A DNA stretch of 6,356 bases. Origin: an uncultured Eggerthella sp. GTDB taxonomy: Bacteria > Actinomycetota > Coriobacteriia > Coriobacteriales > Eggerthellaceae. This document shows, one piece after another, positions 1 through 6,076 of the stretch. The stretch covers positions 1 through 6,356 of the forward strand of contig CABRGJ010000051.1 of assembly GCA_902470405.1 (NCBI GenBank). Direction: 5' to 3'. Below the pieces are notes generated by a model. The model had not been told where the DNA came from, did no database searches, and worked only from the letters and a program-made list of their open reading frames with translations. A program made the translations under genes and the position numbers. How positions within the stretch are numbered: position 1 is the stretch's first letter; every line of letters starts with the position of its first letter.

Positions 1-1784
1 TCTTTTCGGATACCGTAGAGAATCCTGCTATTCAGTATTACGTGAACGAGAAGGAAAATCCGATCGCACCGCACCTTACCTCGATCGGCGCGACCACAAT
101 CCAGAACGATATCGACCAGACATTCAGCCAGACGGTCACCGATATTGCGCTGTCCACCAATTCTAACCTCACCCAATTCCTGAATGGCGAGGGCATCTCG
201 GCTTACGCGCACGCGCTCGTAGGACACCTCGATTCCGCTATCGACGAGATGAGCATGGATGCAAGCCAAGTCTGTGCGTTCTCTGCGCTCTTGCAACAAT
301 CGCAAACGCTCATCGAAACCGCCTCTAACGCACTCGGGAGCACGGGCGAGATAACGGACAAGATATCGCCGCTCGTTGACGAAACGAACAGCGGGCTGAA
401 CGAAGCACTGGAAGGTGCCGATGGATTCGCTGCGCTGGCCTCAGAAGCGATCGACCAAGCGCGCGGGGCGCTCTCCAAGGTAGAAACATCCGCTAACAGC
501 ACCTTTGACTCGCTCAAGGAAGATCCGACCGCCATAGTCACTTCACTCGATGCGCTGCAAGGAGACCTTGACCAAACGAAGAGCGCATATGAGCAGGCGC
601 GTTCAGCCGTGGCAACGCTCGATCCAAATAGCACCGTGATCCCCATCATTGATTCCATCATCACGGAGGTCGATGGGCTCGAACAGGATCTCGGCTCCAT
701 CTCCCAAGAGATAGCGGCAGGCACGAGCGATGTCGAGTCTGCACGAGCGAAGATCGCCGCAGTGGTGAACGAAGCAACCGATGCGCTCAACGAAGCACAA
801 TCGACCTATAAGAACAAGCTGGAGGCTCAGGCAACGAGCCTCCGCTCATCGCTCGACAGCCTCGGCGGCAATGCCAAGAGCATCGCAAGTGAACTCGACC
901 AGACCGCAGAAACACTTGCAAATTCATCTCAGCCGCTGCTCGAGAGCATCACAGAAGTACGAGCCTCGCTCGACACGACCGCGAGCCTGCTAGAAGAGTC
1001 GGCAACATCGCTTGCCACTTCGCGCAATGAGCTCACGAAAGCCATCGCATCGAACGACCTTGCAGAAGTACGCCGCATCGTCAGCGATGACCCTACCACG
1101 CTCGCCCATACGCTCACTGCACCAACCAAGCTCGAAAAGCACGCGATCTATGGTGTTGCGAATTACGGGTCGGCGATGAGTCCGTTCTATACCTCGCTTG
1201 GCCTCTTCATCGGAGCGATCTTCTTGGTCATCATCCTGAAGGTGAAGCTGACAGCCGAGCGTCGCGAAAAGCTTGGTAACCCGAAGCCCTATCAGGAATA
1301 CTTCGGCAACCTTGCCTTCTTCATGCTCATCGCGCTCGCACAGGCAATGCTCGTCTGCACCGGCAATCTCTTCTTCCTAGGTGTGCAATGCAGCAATATT
1401 GTCCTCTACTATCTAGCAGGGCTTGCTTGCTCGTTCGTGTTCTTGAATCTCATCTATGCGCTCACGGTCGCATTTGGCGATATCGGCAAAGCACTCGCGG
1501 TCATCTTGCTCGTAGCTCAAGTAGCTGGCAGTGGAGGCGAACTGCCTATCCAGCTTTCTGCACCTATCTTCCAGAGCATCTATCCGTGGCTACCCTTCAC
1601 GCACTCGATGAACCTCTTCCAAGGAGCGATCGCTGGTGTTTACGGAAATCAATACCTCATGTCGATGGCGTGCCTCTTGGCTTTCGTCATACCTGCGCTC
1701 ATCTTAGGGCTTGTATTGCGTCGCCCGATCGTGAAGCTCAACGATTTCATCGACCAGCAGCTTGCCAAGACCGGCGTCCTCTAA
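1..1784 (+). CDS. YhgE/Pip family membrane protein, C-terminal part (5' end outside window)
   Basis: The reading frame is open from base 3 to TAA at 1782-1784 (593 residues) and continues upstream; the GTG at 42 has no ribosome binding site and is only an internal codon. About 390 residues of hydrophilic Ala/Ser/Thr/Leu/Asp/Glu-rich sequence, predicted helical and coiled-coil-like, form an extracytoplasmic rod. Then come about five hydrophobic segments near 1188-1250, 1302-1385, 1395-1472, 1485-1540 and 1656-1722. The stretch between the last two (about 1530-1640), with SGGELP followed by YPWLPFTHSMN, matches the conserved C-terminal signature of YhgE/Pip proteins (ABC-2-permease-like fold). 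Family members are large envelope proteins; some act as phage receptors (Lactococcus Pip) and others belong to type VII secretion loci (EsaA-like). The N-terminal membrane segment should lie upstream. Its role here is unknown: it could be a phage receptor, an exporter subunit or a secretion accessory protein. The family call is firm, the function is not. Confidence 0.85.
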   Translation, partial: FSDTVENPAIQYYVNEKENPIAPHLTSIGATTIQNDIDQTFSQTVTDIALSTNSNLTQFLNGEGISAYAHALVGHLDSAIDEMSMDASQVCAFSALLQQSQTLIETASNALGSTGEITDKISPLVDETNSGLNEALEGADGFAALASEAIDQARGALSKVETSANSTFDSLKEDPTAIVTSLDALQGDLDQTKSAYEQARSAVATLDPNSTVIPIIDSIITEVDGLEQDLGSISQEIAAGTSDVESARAKIAAVVNEATDALNEAQSTYKNKLEAQATSLRSSLDSLGGNAKSIASELDQTAETLANSSQPLLESITEVRASLDTTASLLEESATSLATSRNELTKAIASNDLAEVRRIVSDDPTTLAHTLTAPTKLEKHAIYGVANYGSAMSPFYTSLGLFIGAIFLVIILKVKLTAERREKLGNPKPYQEYFGNLAFFMLIALAQAMLVCTGNLFFLGVQCSNIVLYYLAGLACSFVFLNLIYALTVAFGDIGKALAVILLVAQVAGSGGELPIQLSAPIFQSIYPWLPFTHSMNLFQGAIAGVYGNQYLMSMACLLAFVIPALILGLVLRRPIVKLNDFIDQQLAKTGVL

Positions 1785-1799
1785 ACCAGCATCCTCTAA
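1770..1799. repeat. 15-bp tandem repeat across the convergent stop codons
   Basis: ACCGGCGTCCTCTAA (1770-1784) is followed directly by ACCAGCATCCTCTAA (1785-1799), 13 of 15 bases identical. The first copy encodes the last four residues and stop of the YhgE/Pip gene. The second repeats them in frame, adding a second TAA, and contains the minus-strand TAG stop (1796-1798) of the MATE gene. No hairpin followed by a T-tract is visible here, so neither convergent gene has an obvious intrinsic terminator at this junction. Confidence 0.8.
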
Positions 1800-3124
1800 T
1801 ACTGATAGCGCTTGCGATTCTTCACCAGGAAGAAGATCGTAAGAATGAGCGCCACCACTTCCGCAACGATGATAGCCGACCAGATGCCGTTGATACCGAA
1901 GAAGAGCGGCAGGATCATGACCGTGGAAGTTTCCAAGATCAGTGTACGGATGAAAGCGATGAGCGCCGATATCTTGCCGTTGTTGAGCGCCGTGAAGAAC
2001 GCAGATCCATAGATATTGAATCCGCAGAATAGAAACGATAGCGCGTAGATACGAAAGCCATGCACCGTAAGCGCAACCAATGCTGCATCATAGCCAACGA
2101 ATAACGACACCAGGCTCTGCGCGAACGTCTGCGAGAGCACCACCATGATGGCGCTCGCCACGCCGATGATGATAAGGCTCTTCATGAGCAAGTTTTTCAT
2201 CTCGTAATGATGCTGGGCTCCATAATGGTAGCTCACGATCGGACCAGTTCCCATAGCATAACCAAAGAACATCGCTGTGAAGATGAAGTTCACGTACATG
2301 ATCACGCCATATGCTGCCACCCCTTCGGTACCAACGAAGATCATGAGCTGATAGTTATACAAGGTCGCAACGATAGATGCTGCGACTTCGGTCATCAGTT
2401 CCGATGACCCATTCACGCACGTCTTACCGAGTGCCCGAAAATCCACGAGCGGTCGTGCGAAATGAAGGCGCGCAGTGGTGCTCCGAAAGAAATATAAGAC
2501 AGGAATAACTGCTGCCAACACCTGTCCGATCAGGGTTGCCCAAGCTGCACCCGCAATACCCCATCCGAACACAGCGATGAAGAAGTAATCGAGCACGATG
2601 TTCACCACGCCCGCCGCTGTCATGACCGCAAGACCAACATGAGGCTTCTCTGCTGCGATGAAAAAGCTTTGGAAGATATTCGCAATCATATAGACCGGTA
2701 TTGCAAAGGCAAGGATCCGTCCATAGGTCATCGCAAACTCCATGAGCTCACCGCTCGCACCGAGTGCGCTCAAAAACAGCGGCAAGACCACAAGAGCGAT
2801 GCCCGTGAACGCGATACCGCCCACAAGCCCACTCGCGATGATGAACGAGAAAAGCCTGTCAGCGCGGACTTGATCGCCCTCACCCATCGTCTTTGCGACA
2901 AGCGCTGCGCCACCGGTGCCCAACATGAAACCGAACGCAGCGAACGCTGCCGCGAGCGGGAAGATGAGATTGACCGCCGCAAGCGCTGCTGTACCAACAA
3001 GATTCGACACGAAAAGACCGTCGATCACGCTATAGATGGAAGTAAAGACCATCATCGCGATAGAGGGCAACGCGAAGCGGATCAGTCTCCCATACGTGAA
3101 ATGATCGGAAAGCTTGATCGTCAT
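1796..3124 (-). CDS. MATE family multidrug efflux transporter (MepA-like)
   Basis: A 442-residue integral membrane protein, the usual length for MATE exporters, with about twelve hydrophobic segments in two similar halves. MATE proteins use a Na+ or H+ gradient to expel cationic drugs, dyes and toxic metabolites across the cytoplasmic membrane. The N-terminus carries family hallmarks: RFALPSI (16-22), SVIDGLFVSN with Asp35 (32-41), ALAAVNLIFP (47-56), GTGGAALVAK (69-78) and GEG (81-83). The conserved VNIVLD follows at 174-179, and the second half has GTGPIVSYHYGA (292-303). The overall pattern resembles MepA of Staphylococcus aureus. The ATG at 3124 is supported by AAGGAGG 8 nt upstream. The gene lies 3 bp after the MarR stop, which suggests co-transcription and translational coupling. 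The C-terminal tail KNRKRYQY is basic and probably cytoplasmic. The substrate cannot be read from the sequence. Confidence 0.93.
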   Translation of the reverse strand: MTIKLSDHFTYGRLIRFALPSIAMMVFTSIYSVIDGLFVSNLVGTAALAAVNLIFPLAAAFAAFGFMLGTGGAALVAKTMGEGDQVRADRLFSFIIASGLVGGIAFTGIALVVLPLFLSALGASGELMEFAMTYGRILAFAIPVYMIANIFQSFFIAAEKPHVGLAVMTAAGVVNIVLDYFFIAVFGWGIAGAAWATLIGQVLAAVIPVLYFFRSTTARLHFARPLVDFRALGKTCVNGSSELMTEVAASIVATLYNYQLMIFVGTEGVAAYGVIMYVNFIFTAMFFGYAMGTGPIVSYHYGAQHHYEMKNLLMKSLIIIGVASAIMVVLSQTFAQSLVSLFVGYDAALVALTVHGFRIYALSFLFCGFNIYGSAFFTALNNGKISALIAFIRTLILETSTVMILPLFFGINGIWSAIIVAEVVALILTIFFLVKNRKRYQY

Positions 3125-3127
3125 CGC

Positions 3128-3586
3128 TCATCCCTCCTTTTCGAGGGAAAGATCTTTGACCTGATCGCGAAACGCATCTGCAAGCCGCATGGCAAGCTCA
3201 TAGAAATGCTGCTGCTCTTCTGTGCTCATCGACTCAAACGCGCGCTTCTCAGCCTGTACGATAGGAACGATACGTCTTTCCACGAACCTCTCTCCAGCTG
3301 CCGTCAAATAGAGAGCTACCGCACGACCTGAACTGCTCTCCTTACGCAGGAGTCCCGCGCTCACAAGCTTATCGACAGCAGAGTGCACTGTTTGCTTGGG
3401 CAGATATGATGTAGCGCAGATATCTTTCTGCAAACAACCCTCACCCAGGTAGTTAACGCTATAGAGCACATCGAGTACACTTCCTGAAAGCCCCATGCGC
3501 GTAGCTGCCTCTCGATAGAGTCGATTGAAGATCTGATCAACACGCAGGAAATCCACGAAAATACTGTTGGTGTCCTTCATGACCAT
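3128..3586 (-). CDS. MarR family transcriptional regulator (probable repressor of the MATE exporter)
   Basis: A 152-residue protein, normal for MarR repressors, which bind DNA as winged-helix dimers and let go when a small ligand or oxidant is sensed. An N-terminal helix (about 5-30) precedes GLSGSVLDVLYSV (32-44). The helix-turn-helix follows: LQKDICATSYLPKQTVHSAV (52-71) with recognition helix PKQTVHSAVDKLVSAGLL (63-80). Next come the wing (RKESSSGRAVALYLTAAGE, 81-99) and a C-terminal dimerisation helix (100-147). Cys51 and Cys57 sit at the helix-turn-helix; a redox role is only a possibility. Two starts fit, ATG at 3586 and ATG at 3580; neither has a strong ribosome binding site (AGAAAGAG-like only). 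It is first in an operon with the MATE gene, an order seen in mepR-mepA of Staphylococcus aureus. The dyads in its own promoter point to autorepression. Confidence 0.92.
   Translation of the reverse strand: MVMKDTNSIFVDFLRVDQIFNRLYREAATRMGLSGSVLDVLYSVNYLGEGCLQKDICATSYLPKQTVHSAVDKLVSAGLLRKESSSGRAVALYLTAAGERFVERRIVPIVQAEKRAFESMSTEEQQHFYELAMRLADAFRDQVKDLSLEKEG
3133..3139 (-). promoter_or_regulatory. Ribosome binding site of the MATE gene, inside the MarR coding end
   Basis: On the minus strand AAGGAGG lies 8 nt before the MATE ATG and within the last codons of the MarR gene. Ribosomes ending at the MarR TGA (3128-3130) would release next to the exporter start, fitting coupled translation. It fixes the MATE start. 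Confidence 0.85.
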
Positions 3587-3605
3587 GCAGACATTCTCTT
3601 TCTCG

Positions 3606-3629
3606 TTTTAGTCCGATTTCGTACCCAAA
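3606..3629. promoter_or_regulatory. Proximal operator-like dyad, probable MarR site
   Basis: A 24-bp imperfect inverted repeat centred at 3617/3618. Its core AGTCCGATTTCGTACC (3610-3625) departs from the perfect distal site at three positions. It lies between the -10 box and the MarR start, so a bound protein would cover the transcription start and block elongation or open-complex formation. Confidence 0.65.
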
Positions 3630-3632
3630 GAT

Positions 3633-3638
3633 ACTATA
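3633..3638 (-). promoter_or_regulatory. Candidate -10 box of the MarR-MATE operon
   Basis: On the minus strand TATAGT matches the sigma-A -10 consensus at 5 of 6 bases. No good -35 hexamer lies 16-18 bp upstream; that position is occupied by the distal dyad (3648-3663). The weak -35 lowers confidence, but the position between two dyads fits a repressed promoter. Confidence 0.5.
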
Positions 3639-3647
3639 AGAAGATAG

Positions 3648-3663
3648 AGTCCGATTTCGGACT
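3648..3663. promoter_or_regulatory. Distal operator-like dyad, perfect palindrome AGTCCGA-TT-TCGGACT
   Basis: A perfect 7+2+7 inverted repeat. Its left 12 bases (AGTCCGATTTCG) recur exactly at 3610-3621, 38 bp away. It covers the expected -35 region of the minus-strand operon promoter. The length and symmetry suit a MarR dimer. With no T-tract next to it and a 2-nt loop it is not a terminator. Confidence 0.7.
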
Positions 3664-3695
3664 GAAGTGATGTTTCATGAAGTTTTCATAAGAGC

Positions 3696-3719
3696 AAAAT
3701 CGAGCGTGAGATCGCTCGA
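3696..3719 (-). terminator. Intrinsic terminator of the diguanylate cyclase gene
   Basis: Reading the minus strand, a 7-bp stem TCGAGCG/CGCTCGA closes a 6-nt loop (ATCTCA) and is followed at once by TTTT and then GCTCTT. It begins 52 nt after the TGA of the diguanylate cyclase, in the right direction. The T-tract is short, so termination may be incomplete. On the plus strand no T-tract follows. Confidence 0.6.
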
Positions 3720-3771
3720 ACACCACGCAGAACGACCCAACAGTCATCACGCTCTATGGTCTTAGGGAAGA

Positions 3772-5397
3772 TCAGTCGACGAATACGGTTCCCTTGCCCG
3801 CTTCCTTCGCAGCATAGAGCGCACTATCGGCGCGCTGCACGAGCGGGTCGATAGGGTTCGGAACGCAGGATGAGAACGCAATGCCCGCAGTACCATAGAT
3901 CTGCCATGGTTCGCCAGGTTCGCTCGAGCGAGTCACGAACAGATCGAGCGCATGCTGTGCTCTATCGCGCATCACATCGACGCTCTCGATGTCGAACATA
4001 GCTACGACGAATTCATCGCCGCCCCAACGAATGACCAAGCTATCAGGGAACACTTCCGAGAGCACGTCAGCAACCAAGATCAGCACATGATCGCCGATGG
4101 CATGACCCATCGTATCGTTCACGCACTTGAAATCATCTAAGTCGAAGATAGCGATAGCAACCGAAAGCGACTCATCGTAATCGTCCAGATGCTCATAGAA
4201 ATAACGGCGGTTGAACAAACCCGTTAGATAGTCTGTTCGAGCGTTGAGCAACGCCTGTTGTTCGAGCTCGCGTTGAGCGGTCATATCGCTATAGATGCGT
4301 ACCTGACCGGTCGAATTACCGAACACATCCAGGATGGGCGCCTTTCGCATGTACATAAGACGTTGCACACCACCACGATCGAGAAACAACTCTGCGCTCT
4401 CGTATTCCTCACGAATGCGCGCGAGCTCTTCTCCGAATGCGGCCTTGCGCCAAGCGGAGAAATTCATGCCCACCGTATCTTCGCGTTTCTGTTGGAAGTA
4501 TTCTTCGGTGATAGCATTGATGTTCGTAATGGATCCATCGTTGTCTTCGACGATGACAGCAAGGGGCAGCGAATCGAGCAATAGATTATTCTCGAAGCGC
4601 AGATTATCGAGCTCAGTGATGTCGTTTGCGGTACCGATAGTACCCATGACCGAGCCATCTTCATCATAGAGCGGCGTCTTATAGGTGATGAGCATGCGCT
4701 TGCCGCGATCGGTGACGACCTGCTCTTCGAATTCGCGCGTATCTCCTGCAAGGATCGCCTGCTGCTCGCTTTCTGCGCATACCGCAGCACTCTCTGTATC
4801 CTCGGGCGGCAAACCCCAAATATAGTTGTGGCCTTGTCCTTCGATGTCTTCTTTAGTCTTATTCACAACCGAGCAGAAGAAATCGTTCACTTTCAGGTGC
4901 GTGCCATCAACGCGCTTGACCCATACCATCGAAGGCATGGAATCGATGAGCGTATTGAAGTAATTCTCAGAAAGCAACAGATCGGAACGCGTCTGTGCCG
5001 CACGCTGAAGGATCTCGAACTGAAAGCCTGCCTCGGCGCCAGTAAGCGGAGCGGTCCATAGATGGGTGATGACATCGAGGTCTTCGTCATTCCAAGCAGC
5101 TGACTGCTCTTTCGTCGCAATGACGACGATTGCGCGATAGCGATCTTCATGCGTCTCTACGAACTTCTCTGCAAGCGCAACAAGATCACGCGAAGGTTTA
5201 AGATCTGAACCTGAATGCTGTTCCCACGCGATCGCATCGATAAGCGCGATGTCGCATTTCAAGAAAGCTGCTTTGTCGAACGCCGGGAATGCAACCACAT
5301 CATGCGTAAAGCATCGAAAAGGAGTCCTATCGCGAATTGCCTGCGTGACCTCATCAGTGGTCCCGAAGAGCGCAATGTGCAATGTTTTGTGATACAT
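3772..5397 (-). CDS. Diguanylate cyclase: receiver-like domain, two PAS domains, GGDEF
   Basis: A 541-residue soluble signalling protein with no membrane segment. Residues 5-135 look like a degenerate response-regulator receiver fold: strands HIALFG, CDIALIDA with Asp54 at the phosphoacceptor position, AIVVIAT and LWTAP. The acidic pair after strand 1 and the conserved Lys of strand 5 (here Ala116-Pro117) are absent. Two PAS domains follow (about 143-262 and 268-375), each ending in a typical NDITEL or SDMTAQREL linker. GGDEF runs from DYLTGLFNRRYF (389-400) to the end. FDLDDFKCVND (418-428) supplies the metal and GTP ligands, and RWGGDEF (457-463) has an intact active site, so it should make c-di-GMP from two GTP. 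The allosteric RxxD site before it is FPDS (450-453), so product inhibition is probably lost. AAAGGGGG, ending 4 nt before the ATG at 5397, supports the start. The gene has its own promoter and terminator. Confidence 0.93.
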   Translation of the reverse strand: MYHKTLHIALFGTTDEVTQAIRDRTPFRCFTHDVVAFPAFDKAAFLKCDIALIDAIAWEQHSGSDLKPSRDLVALAEKFVETHEDRYRAIVVIATKEQSAAWNDEDLDVITHLWTAPLTGAEAGFQFEILQRAAQTRSDLLLSENYFNTLIDSMPSMVWVKRVDGTHLKVNDFFCSVVNKTKEDIEGQGHNYIWGLPPEDTESAAVCAESEQQAILAGDTREFEEQVVTDRGKRMLITYKTPLYDEDGSVMGTIGTANDITELDNLRFENNLLLDSLPLAVIVEDNDGSITNINAITEEYFQQKREDTVGMNFSAWRKAAFGEELARIREEYESAELFLDRGGVQRLMYMRKAPILDVFGNSTGQVRIYSDMTAQRELEQQALLNARTDYLTGLFNRRYFYEHLDDYDESLSVAIAIFDLDDFKCVNDTMGHAIGDHVLILVADVLSEVFPDSLVIRWGGDEFVVAMFDIESVDVMRDRAQHALDLFVTRSSEPGEPWQIYGTAGIAFSSCVPNPIDPLVQRADSALYAAKEAGKGTVFVD

Positions 5398-5401
5398 GAG
5401 A

Positions 5402-5409
5402 CCCCCTTT
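5402..5409 (-). promoter_or_regulatory. Ribosome binding site of the diguanylate cyclase
   Basis: AAAGGGGG on the minus strand ends 4 nt before the ATG. It is G-rich and close to the start but matches the anti-Shine-Dalgarno core, and it supports the ATG at 5397. Confidence 0.65.
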
Positions 5410-5419
5410 GTGTCCATAT

Positions 5420-5448
5420 ATTCTAGCGCATTCCTGGGACTATGAGAA
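5420..5448 (-). promoter_or_regulatory. Sigma-A-type promoter of the diguanylate cyclase
   Basis: On the minus strand TTCTCA (-35, plus coordinates 5443-5448; 4 of 6 consensus) and TAGAAT (-10, 5420-5425; 5 of 6 consensus) are separated by exactly 17 bp. The -10 is 22 nt before the start codon, leaving a short leader that holds the ribosome binding site. Confidence 0.6.
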
Positions 5449-5458
5449 CACTATGAGA
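5439..5458. promoter_or_regulatory. Two direct repeats ACTATGAGA, 11 bp apart, over the -35 box
   Basis: ACTATGAGA occurs at 5439-5447 and again at 5450-5458, one helical turn apart, on the plus strand. The first copy overlaps the minus-strand -35 hexamer. Tandem repeats at about 11-bp phasing are typical of OmpR/PhoB-type regulator sites; that assignment is inference. Confidence 0.45.
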
Positions 5459-5461
5459 TAA

Positions 5462-5478
5462 CATTCACCCGATGAATG
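5462..5478. promoter_or_regulatory. Inverted repeat CATTCA-n5-TGAATG
   Basis: Perfect 6-bp arms around a 5-bp spacer (CCCGA), just upstream of the direct repeats and 14 bp from the minus-strand -35 box. It sits between the divergent diguanylate cyclase and glycosylase genes. No T-tract follows on either strand, so a protein site is likelier than a terminator. It is short enough to arise by chance. Confidence 0.35.
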
Positions 5479-5538
5479 CTTGCTCGACACAAGAGAACCG
5501 CGAAGGAACCTGTCAACAACCCTCTCCAACATGAGACA

Positions 5539-5553
5539 TGCTAGAGTGATCCC
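5539..5553 (+). promoter_or_regulatory. Extended -10 promoter giving a probably leaderless glycosylase mRNA
   Basis: TGC-TAGAGT (5539-5547) is an extended -10 element of the TANNNT form. Only six bases separate it from the ATG at 5554, so transcription would begin at or beside the A of the start codon. No Shine-Dalgarno sequence lies before the ATG and no good -35 is seen. Leaderless genes with this spacing are common in Actinobacteria. Confidence 0.5.
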
Positions 5554-6054
5554 ATGACTCAAGATACCGCACAACTTATCGAACACAGCATCGATCCTAT
5601 CTTCGATGCGCGAAGTCGTCTTCTTATGCTCGGCACGATGCCCTCACCCAAATCGCGCGAACAGGGTTTCTTCTACGGACACCCTCAAAACCGTTTTTGG
5701 AAGGTCTTAGCCGCGGTATTTAGTGCGCCTGTTCCCAAAAGCATTCCCGAAAAAAGAGCGTTTCTACTCGAACACCGTATCGCACTTTGGGATGTGCTTG
5801 CATCATGCGAGATAGCAGGCGCGAGCGATGCGAGCATCCGCAACCCCAAACCCAACGACCTAAGGCGCATCCTCGATCGCGCACCCATCGAACGCATCTT
5901 CTGTACAGGCGCAAAAGCAGCTCAGCTCTATCGCAGACTTTGCGAACCAACGACAGGTATCCCGTGCCTACAGCTTCCTTCAACAAGCCCCGCAAATGCA
6001 GCGATGCGCCTAGACGATCTCATCGAGGTCTATCGAAGTGCGCTCTTGACTTAA
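5554..6054 (+). CDS. DNA-deoxyinosine (hypoxanthine) glycosylase, uracil-DNA glycosylase superfamily
   Basis: A 166-residue protein of normal length for the small hypoxanthine-DNA glycosylases (family 6 of the uracil-DNA glycosylase superfamily). These excise deaminated adenine (hypoxanthine) from DNA and start base-excision repair in the cytoplasm. Motif 1 is LGTMPSPKS (26-34), with the family-typical GFFYGHPQNRFWKVL (38-52), which includes Asn46. The central segment LLEHRIALWDVLASCEIAGASDASI (71-95) is the usual 'giaLwDvl..c.r.GS.D..I' block. Motif 2 is LPSTSPANA (141-149). TIGR04274-type proteins share this arrangement; the alternative, a mismatch-specific or uracil-specific relative, is less likely because of the YGHPQNRFW block. 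The start at 5554 fits a leaderless transcript. The stop TAA overlaps the end of the -35 region of the following gene's promoter. Confidence 0.88.
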   Translation: MTQDTAQLIEHSIDPIFDARSRLLMLGTMPSPKSREQGFFYGHPQNRFWKVLAAVFSAPVPKSIPEKRAFLLEHRIALWDVLASCEIAGASDASIRNPKPNDLRRILDRAPIERIFCTGAKAAQLYRRLCEPTTGIPCLQLPSTSPANAAMRLDDLIEVYRSALLT

Positions 6055-6076
6055 AGTTAGGTTGAAGTAAGAGAAT
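6046..6076 (+). promoter_or_regulatory. MerR-type promoter of the cupin gene (19-bp spacer with dyad)
   Basis: TTGACT (6046-6051, 5 of 6 consensus) and GAGAAT (6071-6076, 4 of 6) are separated by 19 bp. The spacer region holds an interrupted dyad: ACTTAAAGTT / AGGTTGAAGT (6049-6068), 7 of 10 positions pairing. An over-long 19-bp spacer with a dyad between -35 and -10 is the hallmark of promoters twisted open by MerR-family activators. The -35 overlaps the last codons of the glycosylase. A 16-bp alternative (TAAGAG, 6068-6073) cannot be excluded. Confidence 0.5.

Noticed and set aside
42..44. GTG at 42 as the start of the YhgE/Pip gene
   Set aside because: There is no ribosome binding site before it, the frame is open to the window edge, and the family has a long N-terminal region that must lie upstream.
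203..790. 195-residue open frame on the minus strand inside the YhgE/Pip gene
   Set aside because: It is the shadow of a codon-biased, Ala/Ser/Asp-rich coding sequence. Its product is low-complexity Ser/Ala-rich sequence with no recognisable domain, and the plus-strand frame is clearly the real gene.
2639..3331. 230-residue open frame on the plus strand opposite the MATE and MarR genes
   Set aside because: It spans two real minus-strand genes, and its product is an Arg/His/Asp/Glu-rich shadow with no family pattern.
5511..5516. Perfect -35 hexamer TTGACA on the minus strand
   Set aside because: No -10-like sequence lies 16-19 bp downstream (the 17-bp position reads CTTGTG), and a better promoter exists at 5420-5448.
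5787..6065. 92-residue frame overlapping the glycosylase gene on the plus strand
   Set aside because: It is an out-of-frame Arg/His/Pro-rich shadow; the glycosylase frame holds all the conserved motifs.
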